Position numbers and translations under genes: made by a program. Below, one piece after another: positions 8,654-16,649 of a stretch of DNA of 24,497 bases. The notes under the pieces were generated by a model that saw only the letters and a program-made list of their open reading frames with translations, did no database searches and was not told where the DNA came from. Source of the stretch: Bacteroidota bacterium (GTDB taxonomy: Bacteria; Bacteroidota; Rhodothermia; Rhodothermales; UBA10348); the NCBI GenBank assembly GCA_004356265.1, contig SMXK01000066.1, positions 1-24,497 of the forward strand, in the 5' to 3' direction. Positions within the stretch are counted from its first letter, which is position 1. Each line of letters opens with the position of its first letter.

Positions 8654-9313
8654 ATGGATGACCTTCTTTCAAAAGAAGAACACAGAATAATCGAAGAGGC
8701 TGTCGCGGAAGCGGAAAGTCGTACATCTGGAGAGATTGTCCCCTATATCGTGGGTCGATCTTCCCGGTACAGGGAGTCAGGCTGGAAAGCAGCCGTGCAG
8801 TTTGGATTTATCGCATCCGCCATCATTTTCGGGATGTCAATCTTCTACGAGGGATGGTCGTTTGCATGGTTATTCTCGTTCACGGGATCGTCTACTCTTA
8901 TTCTTTCTTCCGCGCTCATCGGATATACGCTGGCCAGGTGGGTACCGGCGATTGAGAAACATTTTATCTCGGGTAGCGCGATGTCGGAAGCAGTTCGCTT
9001 GAGGGCTTTACAGGCCTTCGTCGAAGAAGAAATATTTTCAACACGAGATAGAACTGGTATTCTGCTCTACATTTCACTGCTCGAACATCGGGTAGAGGTT
9101 TTTGGAGATTCCGGGATAAATGAACGCGTTCAACCGGAGGACTGGGCCCACGTTATCGAGGATGTTCTGTTCGGCATTAAGTCAGACAGCCTGGGCGCAG
9201 GATTAGCAAAGGCAATTAAACGATGCGGCGATCTTCTCGTAGAAAACGGCTTCGATGTCCGATCAGACGACGAAAATGAACTTCGGGATGGCGTGCGATT
9301 GCACGACTCGTGA
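8654..9313 (+). CDS. TPM-domain (DUF477) membrane protein
   Basis: A 219-residue protein with the TPM fold split around two membrane segments. The start (KEEHRIIEEAVAEAE at 7-21, then SGEIVPYIV at 25-33) is typical of the family. Hydrophobic segments follow at about 45-64 and 69-96. The second half contains RTGILLYISLLEHRVEVFGD (133-152), the usual central strands. The family includes proteins linked to photosystem II repair and respiratory complex maturation, but the small bacterial members with this layout have no settled role. It lies 15 bases after the zinc-ribbon/TPR gene, so the two probably act together at the membrane. It ends 7 bases before the convergent sufT stop. Confidence 0.82.
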   Translation: MDDLLSKEEHRIIEEAVAEAESRTSGEIVPYIVGRSSRYRESGWKAAVQFGFIASAIIFGMSIFYEGWSFAWLFSFTGSSTLILSSALIGYTLARWVPAIEKHFISGSAMSEAVRLRALQAFVEEEIFSTRDRTGILLYISLLEHRVEVFGDSGINERVQPEDWAHVIEDVLFGIKSDSLGAGLAKAIKRCGDLLVENGFDVRSDDENELRDGVRLHDS

Positions 9314-9320
9314 GCCTGAA

Positions 9321-9671
9321 TTACAAAAAGCCGAGTTCGAGCTTGGCTTCATCCGACATCATGTCCGGAGTAAACGGCGGGTCAAATGTTAGCTCCACGG
9401 TTGCTTCAGTCACGTCGGTTAAATCAGCTACACACCCCTCGACCTGGCCTGGTAGAGTTCCAGCGGCCGGGCAATTTGGCGTCGTCAACGTCATGGTAAT
9501 GATGACTTTCAAGTCTTCGTCCACGTCAACTCCATAAATCAGCCCGAGATCATAAACGTTTACTGGAATCTCCGGGTCATAAACCGTCTTTATGGTTTCG
9601 ATCACCAATTTTCTAAGGATCTCAGGGGATACCCGGTGTGAGCTGTTTCGGCTCGAATTATTCTTGCTCAT
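9321..9671 (-). CDS. sufT: SufT, MIP18/DUF59 family Fe-S assembly factor
   Basis: A 116-residue single-domain MIP18 (DUF59) protein, last gene of the suf operon. It shows the family's YDPEIP at 31-36, the DLGLIYGV strand at 41-48, the TTPNCPAA loop with the conserved Cys67, and the closing DPPFTPDMMSDEAK segment. SufT proteins help mature or deliver Fe-S clusters to client enzymes; in some bacteria they matter mainly when Fe-S demand is high. Its ATG overlaps the sufE stop in an ATGA (9668-9671), which indicates translational coupling. PaaD is a related family, but the suf context argues for SufT. Confidence 0.9.
   Translation of the reverse strand: MSKNNSSRNSSHRVSPEILRKLVIETIKTVYDPEIPVNVYDLGLIYGVDVDEDLKVIITMTLTTPNCPAAGTLPGQVEGCVADLTDVTEATVELTFDPPFTPDMMSDEAKLELGFL
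9325..9349 (-). terminator. Rho-independent terminator of the suf operon, inside the sufT 3' end
   Basis: AAGCCGAG at 9328-9335 pairs with CTTGGCTT at 9342-9349 (eight pairs, one G-U) around a 6-base loop. Read on the minus strand the stem is followed by a run of five T (9329 down to 9325). It occupies the last codons of sufT and would end the suf transcript before it runs into the convergent TPM gene. Confidence 0.6.
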
Positions 9672-10108
9672 GATGCCTGTGAGGTCTGCATGAATCCAAC
9701 GGCGTAAAGGCGAATCTGACGAATCATGGCGTCCAGTCCATTTTTCCGGGTCGGAGAGAGATGCTCTTTCATCTGAATCTTGTCAAGAAAGTTCAAGTCC
9801 GCATTCAAGACGTCGATGGGTTTCCTGTTGTTTAATACTCGAACCAGCAACGCGACCAATCCTTTTGTTATCAAAGCATCGCTGTCTGCTGTAAAGACTA
9901 TATTTCCGTTCTGAAAAGAGGCACGTAGCCATACCTGAGCCTGACAACCTCGAATGCGGTAGTCGTCCGTCCGATACTGATTGTCTATAAGGGACAAACT
10001 CCGGCCGAGGTCGATCAGGTGTTCATACCGACCCATCCAATCCTCGAAAAAATTGAATTCTTCGACGATTTCTTCGCCGACTTCGGATATGGTTGCTTTC
10101 GGTCCCAT
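9668..10108 (-). CDS. sufE: SufE, sulfur acceptor for cysteine desulfurase
   Basis: A 146-residue SufE. The acceptor cysteine lies in the family's RGCQAQVW segment (Cys55), in the usual position about one third into the protein. Upstream is the RYEHLIDLG segment and downstream the GLVALLVRVLNNR helix, both typical. SufE takes persulfide sulfur from SufS and passes it to the SufBCD scaffold. Its ATG follows the sufS TGA with no gap, and its own stop overlaps the sufT start by four bases, so the sufS-sufE-sufT part is tightly coupled. Confidence 0.95.
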   Translation of the reverse strand: MGPKATISEVGEEIVEEFNFFEDWMGRYEHLIDLGRSLSLIDNQYRTDDYRIRGCQAQVWLRASFQNGNIVFTADSDALITKGLVALLVRVLNNRKPIDVLNADLNFLDKIQMKEHLSPTRKNGLDAMIRQIRLYAVGFMQTSQAS

Positions 10109-11380
10109 TCAGGAAAACAGAATTCGGGACGATTTCTGAAGACTTTCGGCCAGGACATCGATTTCATCCATAGTATTATAGAATGCGAATGATGCTCGAA
10201 CGGTTCCTGGGATGCCCAATCGAGACATTACCGGCTGGGTGCAATGATGTCCTGAGCGCACCGCGATGCCGAACTTATCTAGAAGGGTTGCAACGTCGTA
10301 CGGATGTGAATCTCTTAGAAGGAAGGAAACCACACTAGCCTTGTTTTCAGCCGTACCAATAAATCTGAGCCCTTCGATTTGCGAGAGGCGATCGGTTGCC
10401 CGTTCCAGAAGTTTGGCCTCATATTCGGAGATAAACTCGAAACCGATCTGGTTCATGTACTCTGCGGCCGTGCCAAGCCCGATTGCTCCTGCAATATTGG
10501 GCGTACCTGCTTCAAATTTGTGAGGCAGATCATTATAAGTCGTCCCCGCGAAGGAAACGGATTCTATCATATCGCCTCCACCTTGGTACGGGGGCATTTT
10601 CTCCAGGAATTGCTCCTTCCCATACAAGATTCCTATTCCAGTGGGTCCATACATCTTATGGCCGGAAAAGCAGTAAAAATCCACATCGAGATCAGAGACG
10701 TCGATCTGCATATGAGGCACAGCTTGAGCGCCGTCAACCAGTACTGGAATTCCCAGTCCATGGGCATCTGAAATAATCCTCTTTACAGGAATTATCGTGC
10801 CCAGCGAATTGGAAACATGGGCGATCGCAATGAGACGCGTGCGTTCCGAAAGCGATTGCTCAAAATCGTCGTAATCGATGGACCCGTCGTCATGAATGGC
10901 GACAACTTTCAGTTCTGCACCGGTTTGCTGACAGACCAATTGCCACGGAACGATGTTCGAATGGTGTTCAAGGTGAGTCACCAGAATTTCGTCTCCCGGG
11001 TTCAGAATAGGCCGGGCAAACGATTGAGCAACCAAGTTAATGGAGTCTGTGGTGCCTTTGGTGAAAATGATTTCTGTTCGGCTGCGAGCCCCGATAAAGT
11101 CTCGGATAATGTCTCGCGATGATTCGTAATACTCAGTCGCTCTTTGACTGAGATCATGCACCCCGCGGTGCACGTTACTATGCTCAGTACTGTAATATCT
11201 GGAAATCCGCTCAATGACCTGAATTGGTTTCTGAGAGGATGCGGCATTATCCAGGTAAACGAGAGGATGATTGTTTACAGTTAAAGACAACGCCGGAAAG
11301 TCTGCCCGAATCCGATCGACCACGTCTTCCTGATCGAGTCCGTCAAAAGATATATGGGCGGTTTTTAGCACCGTGTTCAC
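10109..11380 (-). CDS. sufS: SufS, group II cysteine desulfurase
   Basis: A 423-residue PLP enzyme that removes sulfur from L-cysteine, giving alanine and an enzyme persulfide. The PLP lysine is Lys242 in FSGHKMYGPTG, and the pyridine-binding Asp216 lies in VDGAQA. His139/His140 (LEHHSN) is the ring-stacking region. The catalytic cysteine is Cys380 in VRSGHHCTQP, the short, ordered loop of the SufS group rather than the long loop of IscS/NifS. The start is a GTG at 11380, nine bases after the sufD stop, with no obvious ribosome binding site. It is full length for the family. Confidence 0.96.
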   Translation of the reverse strand: MNTVLKTAHISFDGLDQEDVVDRIRADFPALSLTVNNHPLVYLDNAASSQKPIQVIERISRYYSTEHSNVHRGVHDLSQRATEYYESSRDIIRDFIGARSRTEIIFTKGTTDSINLVAQSFARPILNPGDEILVTHLEHHSNIVPWQLVCQQTGAELKVVAIHDDGSIDYDDFEQSLSERTRLIAIAHVSNSLGTIIPVKRIISDAHGLGIPVLVDGAQAVPHMQIDVSDLDVDFYCFSGHKMYGPTGIGILYGKEQFLEKMPPYQGGGDMIESVSFAGTTYNDLPHKFEAGTPNIAGAIGLGTAAEYMNQIGFEFISEYEAKLLERATDRLSQIEGLRFIGTAENKASVVSFLLRDSHPYDVATLLDKFGIAVRSGHHCTQPVMSRLGIPGTVRASFAFYNTMDEIDVLAESLQKSSRILFS

Positions 11381-11389
11381 TCTTAATTG

Positions 11390-12718
11390 TCACCCAGACT
11401 GTTTTCTGAGCCGTTCGGCTACAATCTCCTGAAGCCGTTCCCGAAGAGAATCCACTGAAACGAGGGCAAGTACGTCTGCTGCGAACGCTTGAAGGAGTAA
11501 ATTGCGTGCAACTGATTCTTTTATTCCTCGTGATCGAAGATAAAACATAGCTTCAGAATCGATCTGTCCGGTTGTGGCGCCGTGACTACACTTTACATCA
11601 TCGGCATAGATCTCAAGCTCGGGTTTAGAAAACATCTTGGCCGTATCGCTGAGCACAATATTTCGGTTTGACTGGTAGGCATTAATTCGCTGGGCATCCT
11701 GTCGAACCAGAACCCGGCCATTGAACACTGCAGTTGCTGTATCACCGATAATTCCTTTGAATAATTCGTTGCTTACGCAATCAGGCTTTGCGTGATCTAC
11801 CATCGTATGAACGTCGATATGCGTGTCCGATTGAGCGAGGTAAAAACCGTTCAGATTTGTGGTACACCCTTCACCATCCGGGAGGAAATTCAAATCGGTC
11901 CGAACCAAGGCACCACTCAGAATCAACTCATTGGTTGAACATGTACTGTCAGCCTCCTGATACACATTCAATTTTCTGATCAAGTGCGACAGGGGACCGC
12001 GATCAAAGACGTGATAGTAGTCGAGCTGTGCGCCAGATCCTACATGAATCTGAGTGACCGAATTTTCGAAGGTCGTAATACCACTATCGTGATCACGAAG
12101 GTCTATAATAGCTCCCTTTGACGCTGATTCAGCCACAATCAGCGTGCGAGGCTGCATGAAAGCATTTGAGCCAGACGTAACTAAATTCGTGATATACAAC
12201 GGTTCGGCCAGCTCGGTGTCGTGCGGAATATGGACCAACAATCCGTCTTGAAAGAAGGACTGATTCAGAGCGTCGAATGCCGTTTCCGTTCTTGGGTTGA
12301 TCGTTTCGAGGTGGGAAAGAAGACGGTCCAGAGGCATTTTCGCCTTGGAGATAGCCCCGATATACCCTTCAAACTCATCTTTGTCCGGGATAGAACTCAG
12401 CGATGGGATAAATATCCCGTCGACACAAACAGCGTGATAGCTACCAATATCGCCCCGGTATTCTGAACTTGGAAGCTCGCTAAAACCCACACCGGAATCG
12501 AAGCTGAAATCGGTTTTCAGCCAACGACGGACAGGTGTGTATTTCCACAATTCTGTTCGAGGTGCCGGGAAGCCCTGAGAACTGAATCGAATTCGACCCG
12601 CCTCTCTGAATGCATCAAACCCGTCAGTTTGTCCATTCGTAGCAGACGCTGCGACCAGCGCCTGTGCGACCAGAAATTGCGCCTCTAATGAATTATTATC
12701 GTCCAAGCTTGGGATCAC
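11390..12718 (-). CDS. sufD: SufD, scaffold subunit of the SufBCD complex
   Basis: A 442-residue SufB/SufD-family protein. The N-terminal helical part includes the PAPRTELWKYTPVRRW segment (51-66), typical of SufD. The beta-helix core ends in KCSHGATTG at 376-384, with His379 at the position of the conserved SufD histidine involved in cluster assembly, and a C-terminal helical domain follows. SufD pairs with SufB and the complex binds the SufC ATPase. It lies 38 bases downstream of sufC. The order sufC then sufD and the lack of SufB's QCDS segment separate it from sufB. Confidence 0.95.
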   Translation of the reverse strand: MIPSLDDNNSLEAQFLVAQALVAASATNGQTDGFDAFREAGRIRFSSQGFPAPRTELWKYTPVRRWLKTDFSFDSGVGFSELPSSEYRGDIGSYHAVCVDGIFIPSLSSIPDKDEFEGYIGAISKAKMPLDRLLSHLETINPRTETAFDALNQSFFQDGLLVHIPHDTELAEPLYITNLVTSGSNAFMQPRTLIVAESASKGAIIDLRDHDSGITTFENSVTQIHVGSGAQLDYYHVFDRGPLSHLIRKLNVYQEADSTCSTNELILSGALVRTDLNFLPDGEGCTTNLNGFYLAQSDTHIDVHTMVDHAKPDCVSNELFKGIIGDTATAVFNGRVLVRQDAQRINAYQSNRNIVLSDTAKMFSKPELEIYADDVKCSHGATTGQIDSEAMFYLRSRGIKESVARNLLLQAFAADVLALVSVDSLRERLQEIVAERLRKQSG

Positions 12719-12756
12719 TTTGCTGTTCTGCTTCTAAGTTTGCGTTCACCTGACTA

Positions 12757-13527
12757 TCAGGCCGTGATTGGGTCAGATTCAGTTGGTTTGAGCCAATCAT
12801 AGCCTTGATCTTCCAGTTTCAAAGCGAGTTCTTTGCCTCCTGACTCAACAATTCGACCGTCCACCAACACGTGTACGAAGTCGGGTATGACATAGTCCAA
12901 AAGTCGCTGGTAGTGGGTAATAATTACGAAGGCCCGATCTGAAGATCGAAGGCTGTTAATTCCTTCTGATACCACCCGGAGTGCATCGATATCCAGGCCG
13001 GAATCTGTCTCGTCCAAGATGGCCAGGGTAGGCTCTAACATCGCAAGTTGAAATATTTCATTTCGTTTCTTTTCTCCCCCTGAGAAGCCCTCGTTAACAG
13101 CACGTTGTTTCAGGCTCGGATCCAGCTGAACAAGCTGCGCTTTTTCCTTCATCAGCTTCAGAAACTCCATGGCGCTGAGCACCTTCTGATTCCGATGTTC
13201 ACGAACGGAATTAACAGCCTGTCTCAAGAAGTTGGCCATACTGACACCTGGCAATTCTACAGGATATTGAAATGCCAGAAAAACGCCTTCCCTTGCTCGT
13301 TTGTCCGGGGCCATATCCAACAGGTCAACCCCTTTGTAGATTACGCTTCCCTCGGTTACTACGTAGCCATCGCGGCCGGCAAGAACGGACGCAAGCGTGC
13401 TTTTGCCCGAGCCGTTTGGACCCATGATAGCATGGACTTCGCCTGCATTAACCGTGAGAGTTACTCCCTTCAGGATTTCGGTGCCATCGTCTTCGATGGA
13501 CACGTGAAGATTCTTAATTTCAAGCAT
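12757..13527 (-). CDS. sufC: SufC, ABC-type ATPase of the SufBCD complex
   Basis: A 256-residue soluble ABC ATPase of standard SufC length. Walker A is GPNGSGKST at 36-44 (Lys42). The Q-loop region is LAFQYPVELPGVS (84-96), and the signature FSGGEKKR is at 148-155. Walker B ends in LDETDSGLD (Asp172, Glu173), the SufC-specific form, and the switch His is 205. ATP binding by the SufC pair drives rearrangement of SufB and SufD during cluster assembly. The start codon is preceded by an AT-rich stretch without a Shine-Dalgarno sequence. Sits 57 bases after sufB. Confidence 0.96.
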   Translation of the reverse strand: MLEIKNLHVSIEDDGTEILKGVTLTVNAGEVHAIMGPNGSGKSTLASVLAGRDGYVVTEGSVIYKGVDLLDMAPDKRAREGVFLAFQYPVELPGVSMANFLRQAVNSVREHRNQKVLSAMEFLKLMKEKAQLVQLDPSLKQRAVNEGFSGGEKKRNEIFQLAMLEPTLAILDETDSGLDIDALRVVSEGINSLRSSDRAFVIITHYQRLLDYVIPDFVHVLVDGRIVESGGKELALKLEDQGYDWLKPTESDPITA

Positions 13528-13584
13528 TATTAATTATATAACTATAGGTTAAGTCAGGGGGTATTGTCTTTGTCAGACTATGTC

Positions 13585-15045
13585 TTACCCTACGCTGCTT
13601 TCGAGTTCAATTGCAAGTAATTTTTGAGCTTCAACGGCGAATTCCATAGGGAGTTGTGCTAGAATTTCTTTGCAGAACCCATTTACAATCAGCTTTATGG
13701 CGTCAATCTCTGAGATACCACGCTGCTTGCAGTAGAAGATCTGGTCTTCGCCAACGCGCGAAGTTGTGGCCTCGTGTTCCACTTGCGCCGTAGAGTTTTG
13801 AATTTCCAGGTAGGGAAACGTGTGGGCTCCACTCCGATCGCCCAGCAACATAGAGTCGCACTGAGAAAAATTCCTTGCGTTCGTCGCACTTTTCTGGATT
13901 TTTACGAGGCCTCTGTATGAGTTCTGGCTTCTGCCCCCTGAAATCCCTTTTGAAATGATAGTGCTTCGGGTGTTTTTCCCAATATGTATCATTTTTGTAC
14001 CCGTATCTGCCTGCTGCCGCCCCTTAGTGAACGCAACCGAATAAAATTCACCAATGGAGTTGTCGCCCTTCAATATTACCGACGGATACTTCCACGTAAT
14101 CGCGCTTCCCGTCTCAAGCTGAGTCCAGCTGATCTTAGATCCAGATCCGCTACAGATTCCGCGTTTAGTTACAAAATTGTAAACACCACCCACACCTTCT
14201 TCGCTTCCTGGATACCAGTTTTGTATGGTTGAGTACTTGACCTCCGCATCTTTATGGGCGATTATTTCAACGACGGCGGCGTGAAGTTGATGCTCGTCCC
14301 GCTGAGGAGCCGTACAACCCTCGAGATAACTGACGTACGAGCCTTCGTCGGCAATGATCAATGTGCGCTCAAATTGACCGGTGCCTGCTTCGTTAATTCG
14401 AAAGTACGTAGATAATTCCATCGGGCAGTGAACTCCCGGGGGGATATAACAGAACGATCCGTCAGAAAAAACGGCTGAATTGAGCGTCGCGTAAAAGTTG
14501 TCTGTGTAGGGTACGACCGAACCCATATATTTTTTGACAAGGTCCGGATGGTCTCGTACGGCGTCACTGAAAGAACAGAAAATCACTCCCTTTTCAGCAA
14601 GCTCAGCTTTAAACGTGGTCGCCACAGAAACACTGTCCATTATGACGTCAACAGCCACTCCCGTCAGCCGCTGTTGCTCAGCCAGTGGAATTCCGAGCCG
14701 GTTAAACGTCTCAATTATCTGCGGGTCCACTTCGTCAAGGCTGTCCAGCGAAGGGCGTTGAATGGGTGCTGAATAATAACAGATACTCTGAAAATCGATT
14801 TCTTTGATAGTCAGGTGAGCCCATTCGGGTGTGGCATGTTCGTCGACGAGTGCCTCGAATCGTTTAAACGCCTTGAGCCGCCACTCTAATAACCATTCAG
14901 GTTCTTCCTTCTTCTTCGAAATAAAACGAACGATCTCTTCGCTAAGTCCTACAGGCGCTTTATCGGCTTCTATATCGGTAAAGAATCCATGCTCATATTC
15001 ACTGGATTCTACTTCTCGCAAATATTTTGTGTCGGAACTACTCAT
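13585..15045 (-). CDS. sufB: SufB, Fe-S cluster scaffold subunit
   Basis: A 486-residue SufB, first gene of the suf operon. The conserved QCDS gives Cys396, matching the cysteine proposed as the sulfur acceptor/ligand. The VEHEATTSR segment gives Glu425, matching the conserved glutamate ligand. AHTFPYLEIQN (407-417) lies between them. With SufC and SufD it forms the scaffold on which clusters are built. The ATG at 15045 has no Shine-Dalgarno site; a promoter candidate lies about 50-80 bases upstream. Nothing in the reading frame is unusual. Confidence 0.97.
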   Translation of the reverse strand: MSSSDTKYLREVESSEYEHGFFTDIEADKAPVGLSEEIVRFISKKKEEPEWLLEWRLKAFKRFEALVDEHATPEWAHLTIKEIDFQSICYYSAPIQRPSLDSLDEVDPQIIETFNRLGIPLAEQQRLTGVAVDVIMDSVSVATTFKAELAEKGVIFCSFSDAVRDHPDLVKKYMGSVVPYTDNFYATLNSAVFSDGSFCYIPPGVHCPMELSTYFRINEAGTGQFERTLIIADEGSYVSYLEGCTAPQRDEHQLHAAVVEIIAHKDAEVKYSTIQNWYPGSEEGVGGVYNFVTKRGICSGSGSKISWTQLETGSAITWKYPSVILKGDNSIGEFYSVAFTKGRQQADTGTKMIHIGKNTRSTIISKGISGGRSQNSYRGLVKIQKSATNARNFSQCDSMLLGDRSGAHTFPYLEIQNSTAQVEHEATTSRVGEDQIFYCKQRGISEIDAIKLIVNGFCKEILAQLPMEFAVEAQKLLAIELESSVG

Positions 15046-15092
15046 TCAGATTACATTGGAATGGGAAAACAATCGCAGCGGAATGCCGGTTG

Positions 15093-15125
15093 CCAATTTA
15101 TATTCGGTCTAAATTAGGGGTCAAA
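15093..15125 (-). promoter_or_regulatory. Candidate promoter of the suf operon
   Basis: On the minus strand, TTTG (15125-15122) is followed after 21 bases by TAAATTGG (15100-15093), one mismatch from the Bacteroidota TAnnTTTG element. The same stretch can be read in sigma-70 style as TTGACC (15124-15119), 16 bases, then TATAAA (15102-15097). Either reading gives a transcript start about 40 bases before sufB. Two overlapping readings mean the exact element is uncertain. Confidence 0.45.
15095..15115. promoter_or_regulatory. Inverted repeat overlapping the suf promoter, candidate operator
   Basis: AATTTA (15095-15100) and TAAATT (15110-15115) form a perfect inverted repeat around nine bases, a 21-base dyad lying directly across the candidate suf promoter. 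A dimeric regulator bound here would block transcription. It fits neither the IscR type 2 consensus nor the SufR CAAC-N6-GTTG pattern, so the regulator is unknown. Confidence 0.35.
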
Positions 15126-15239
15126 CTCCTCATTATTGTGGAAGTTGCGATGATTATTTGGTGCTTTAAAGTGAGTTCCAACGGAAACAGTACGGATTCC
15201 AATGGGTAAATCTGGTCGGAAAAACGAATTTATGGTCAT

Positions 15240-15575
15240 ATGATGGAATTCAGCATTACAGAAAAAGCACGGTTAAAACTCGAGCGCACAGCGACGGAAG
15301 AGGGACTAACCCTTGGTGATGTGTATCTACGTGTGTCGGTTGTGCCGGGAGGATGCTCTGGTCTGACTTATGATTTGGGATGGGACACCGCGGTGACAGA
15401 ATCTGATGAGATTGCTGAAATTTCAGGAATCCGCGTCGTAATGGATTTGAAAAGTCGCTTGTATGTAGACGGAACGGCTCTGGATTTCGGTGACGGTCTG
15501 GACGGAAAAGGATTCCACTTTGACAATCCTCAGGCGATTCGAACCTGCGCCTGCGGAGAGTCATTTGGTCTCTAA
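15240..15575 (+). CDS. A-type Fe-S carrier (SufA/IscA/HesB family)
   Basis: A 111-residue A-type carrier with the three family cysteines: Cys39 in GGCSGLTY, and Cys103 and Cys105 in CACGESF. These bind an Fe-S cluster or iron for transfer to target proteins. The start is ATG ATG at 15240/15243; either may be used. It is transcribed away from the suf operon, with 194 bases between them, and so may share its control. Whether it should be called SufA, IscA or ErpA cannot be decided from the sequence alone; the context favours a Suf role. Confidence 0.93.
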   Translation: MMEFSITEKARLKLERTATEEGLTLGDVYLRVSVVPGGCSGLTYDLGWDTAVTESDEIAEISGIRVVMDLKSRLYVDGTALDFGDGLDGKGFHFDNPQAIRTCACGESFGL

Positions 15576-15590
15576 GAGATCACTCTTGTT
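15557..15590 (+). terminator. Possible terminator at the end of the A-type carrier gene
   Basis: GGTCTC (15567-15572) pairs with GAGATC (15576-15581) around TAA, with one G-U pair. An outer arm AGAGT/ACTCT (15557-15561 with 15582-15586) extends the hairpin past a 5-base bulge, and TGTT follows. The loop is the carrier's stop codon. The T tract is short, so it is only suggestive. Confidence 0.3.
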
Positions 15591-16128
15591 CGCCCCGGGT
15601 CCAGGATAATTTGTCGCCTTCAATTATACCCATCGTGTCGGAATAGCCCGCGATGACTTCAAGCACAAAACGGGCAGGACCATTGCTGGGGACCTGTTGC
15701 GGAGAAAGTGGCGGCAGATATTTTTTGATGGATATCACTATCGAGTCTGCATTCACAAATAGTAAGTCGAGCGACAGTGGCGTATTTGCCATCCAGAATT
15801 CCCTGTCTTCTTCAAAATCAAAGATAAATAACATTCCTGTGTCTTCAGGAGTTGACCTTCTCTCCATCATTCCACGGGCCCGTAACGAATCATTGTCCGC
15901 TATTTCCATTCGGATCGATAAATAAACGTTGCCGTTCCTCGAGATTGTCAGAGAGCCGTCATCTCTGAATGGAATGCCGTGCTCTTCAATCGTTTCATCG
16001 GAAGAATCTCTGTCATTGCCAGTCTGGCATGCACTTACAGTGAGTGCAAGGGAAAGAACAAATGTGATCATTTTGGGCCACGATCGGCAGGGGAAACCGG
16101 TCGTATTAACCTCACATGAGTCGATCAT
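15580..16128 (-). CDS. DUF192 lipoprotein, downstream copy
   Basis: A 182-residue DUF192 protein. The domain is recognised by the RARGMMERRS segment, the FWMANTPLSLDLLFV core and a closing EVIAGYSD motif. A hydrophobic stretch ending in VSAC (Cys34) suggests a lipoprotein. I chose the ATG at 16128 because it forms an ATGA overlap with the preceding DUF192 gene and gives the signal Arg and Lys before its hydrophobic core. The ATG at 16071 would leave no positive charge, and the frame is also open to 16149. DUF192 function is not established. It ends 4 bases from the convergent A-type carrier gene. Confidence 0.85.
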   Translation of the reverse strand: MIDSCEVNTTGFPCRSWPKMITFVLSLALTVSACQTGNDRDSSDETIEEHGIPFRDDGSLTISRNGNVYLSIRMEIADNDSLRARGMMERRSTPEDTGMLFIFDFEEDREFWMANTPLSLDLLFVNADSIVISIKKYLPPLSPQQVPSNGPARFVLEVIAGYSDTMGIIEGDKLSWTRGEQE

Positions 16129-16637
16129 TTTTTTTCCTGCCTCCACCACGCTATCCGGTGGCCCGGTTCGATTCCATATTTGTCGGTAAAACCGGCGCGG
16201 ACTTCGACAACAAATTGCGCAGGTCCCTCAGAGAGTATTCGGTTATCGGAATACGGCGTGGTTCGTTTTACAATATTTACGATGGTCGAATCCTCATGCA
16301 CAAAGATCAGATCAAGCGGAAGTGGAGTGCTGCGCATCCAAAAAGATCTTTCTGACGGCGCCTGACTCACAAATATCATCCCGCCACGCTCAGGAAGAGA
16401 CCTGCGGTCCATCAGCCCGCGAGCCTGGGCCGAATCCGTTTCTGCTATCTCAATCGCGATTCGTGTGATCAATTCGCCGGTAGTCTGTTTGAATTCGAGG
16501 ATTCCGTGCGCGGTAAATTCAATATGGGTTCGAACGACATTCGAAGTTGACGAATCTGAACAACCGGCAAGGGATGATACAGCAACCAACGAACACACTA
16601 CCGCCAAAATGAACTGGTTCAATACTTTACGTGGCAT
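16125..16637 (-). CDS. DUF192 lipoprotein, upstream copy
   Basis: A 170-residue DUF192 lipoprotein. The signal peptide begins PRK, has a strong hydrophobic core and ends in the lipobox LAGC (Cys26). Ser follows at +2, compatible with outer-membrane sorting in many diderms. The domain shows QARGLMDRRSLPE, then FWMRSTPLPLDLIFV, then EVRAGFTD, aligning closely with the next gene: the two are tandem paralogues at roughly half identity over the core. It begins 12 bases after hemW and overlaps the next gene by four bases, so all belong to one transcript. Confidence 0.88.
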   Translation of the reverse strand: MPRKVLNQFILAVVCSLVAVSSLAGCSDSSTSNVVRTHIEFTAHGILEFKQTTGELITRIAIEIAETDSAQARGLMDRRSLPERGGMIFVSQAPSERSFWMRSTPLPLDLIFVHEDSTIVNIVKRTTPYSDNRILSEGPAQFVVEVRAGFTDKYGIEPGHRIAWWRQEKK

Positions 16638-16649
16638 GAGATACTTCGT

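Noticed and set aside
13528..13584. Internal promoter or regulatory element between sufB and sufC
   Set aside because: The gap is AT-rich with only a 4-base inverted pair (GTCT/AGAC), too little to support a site.
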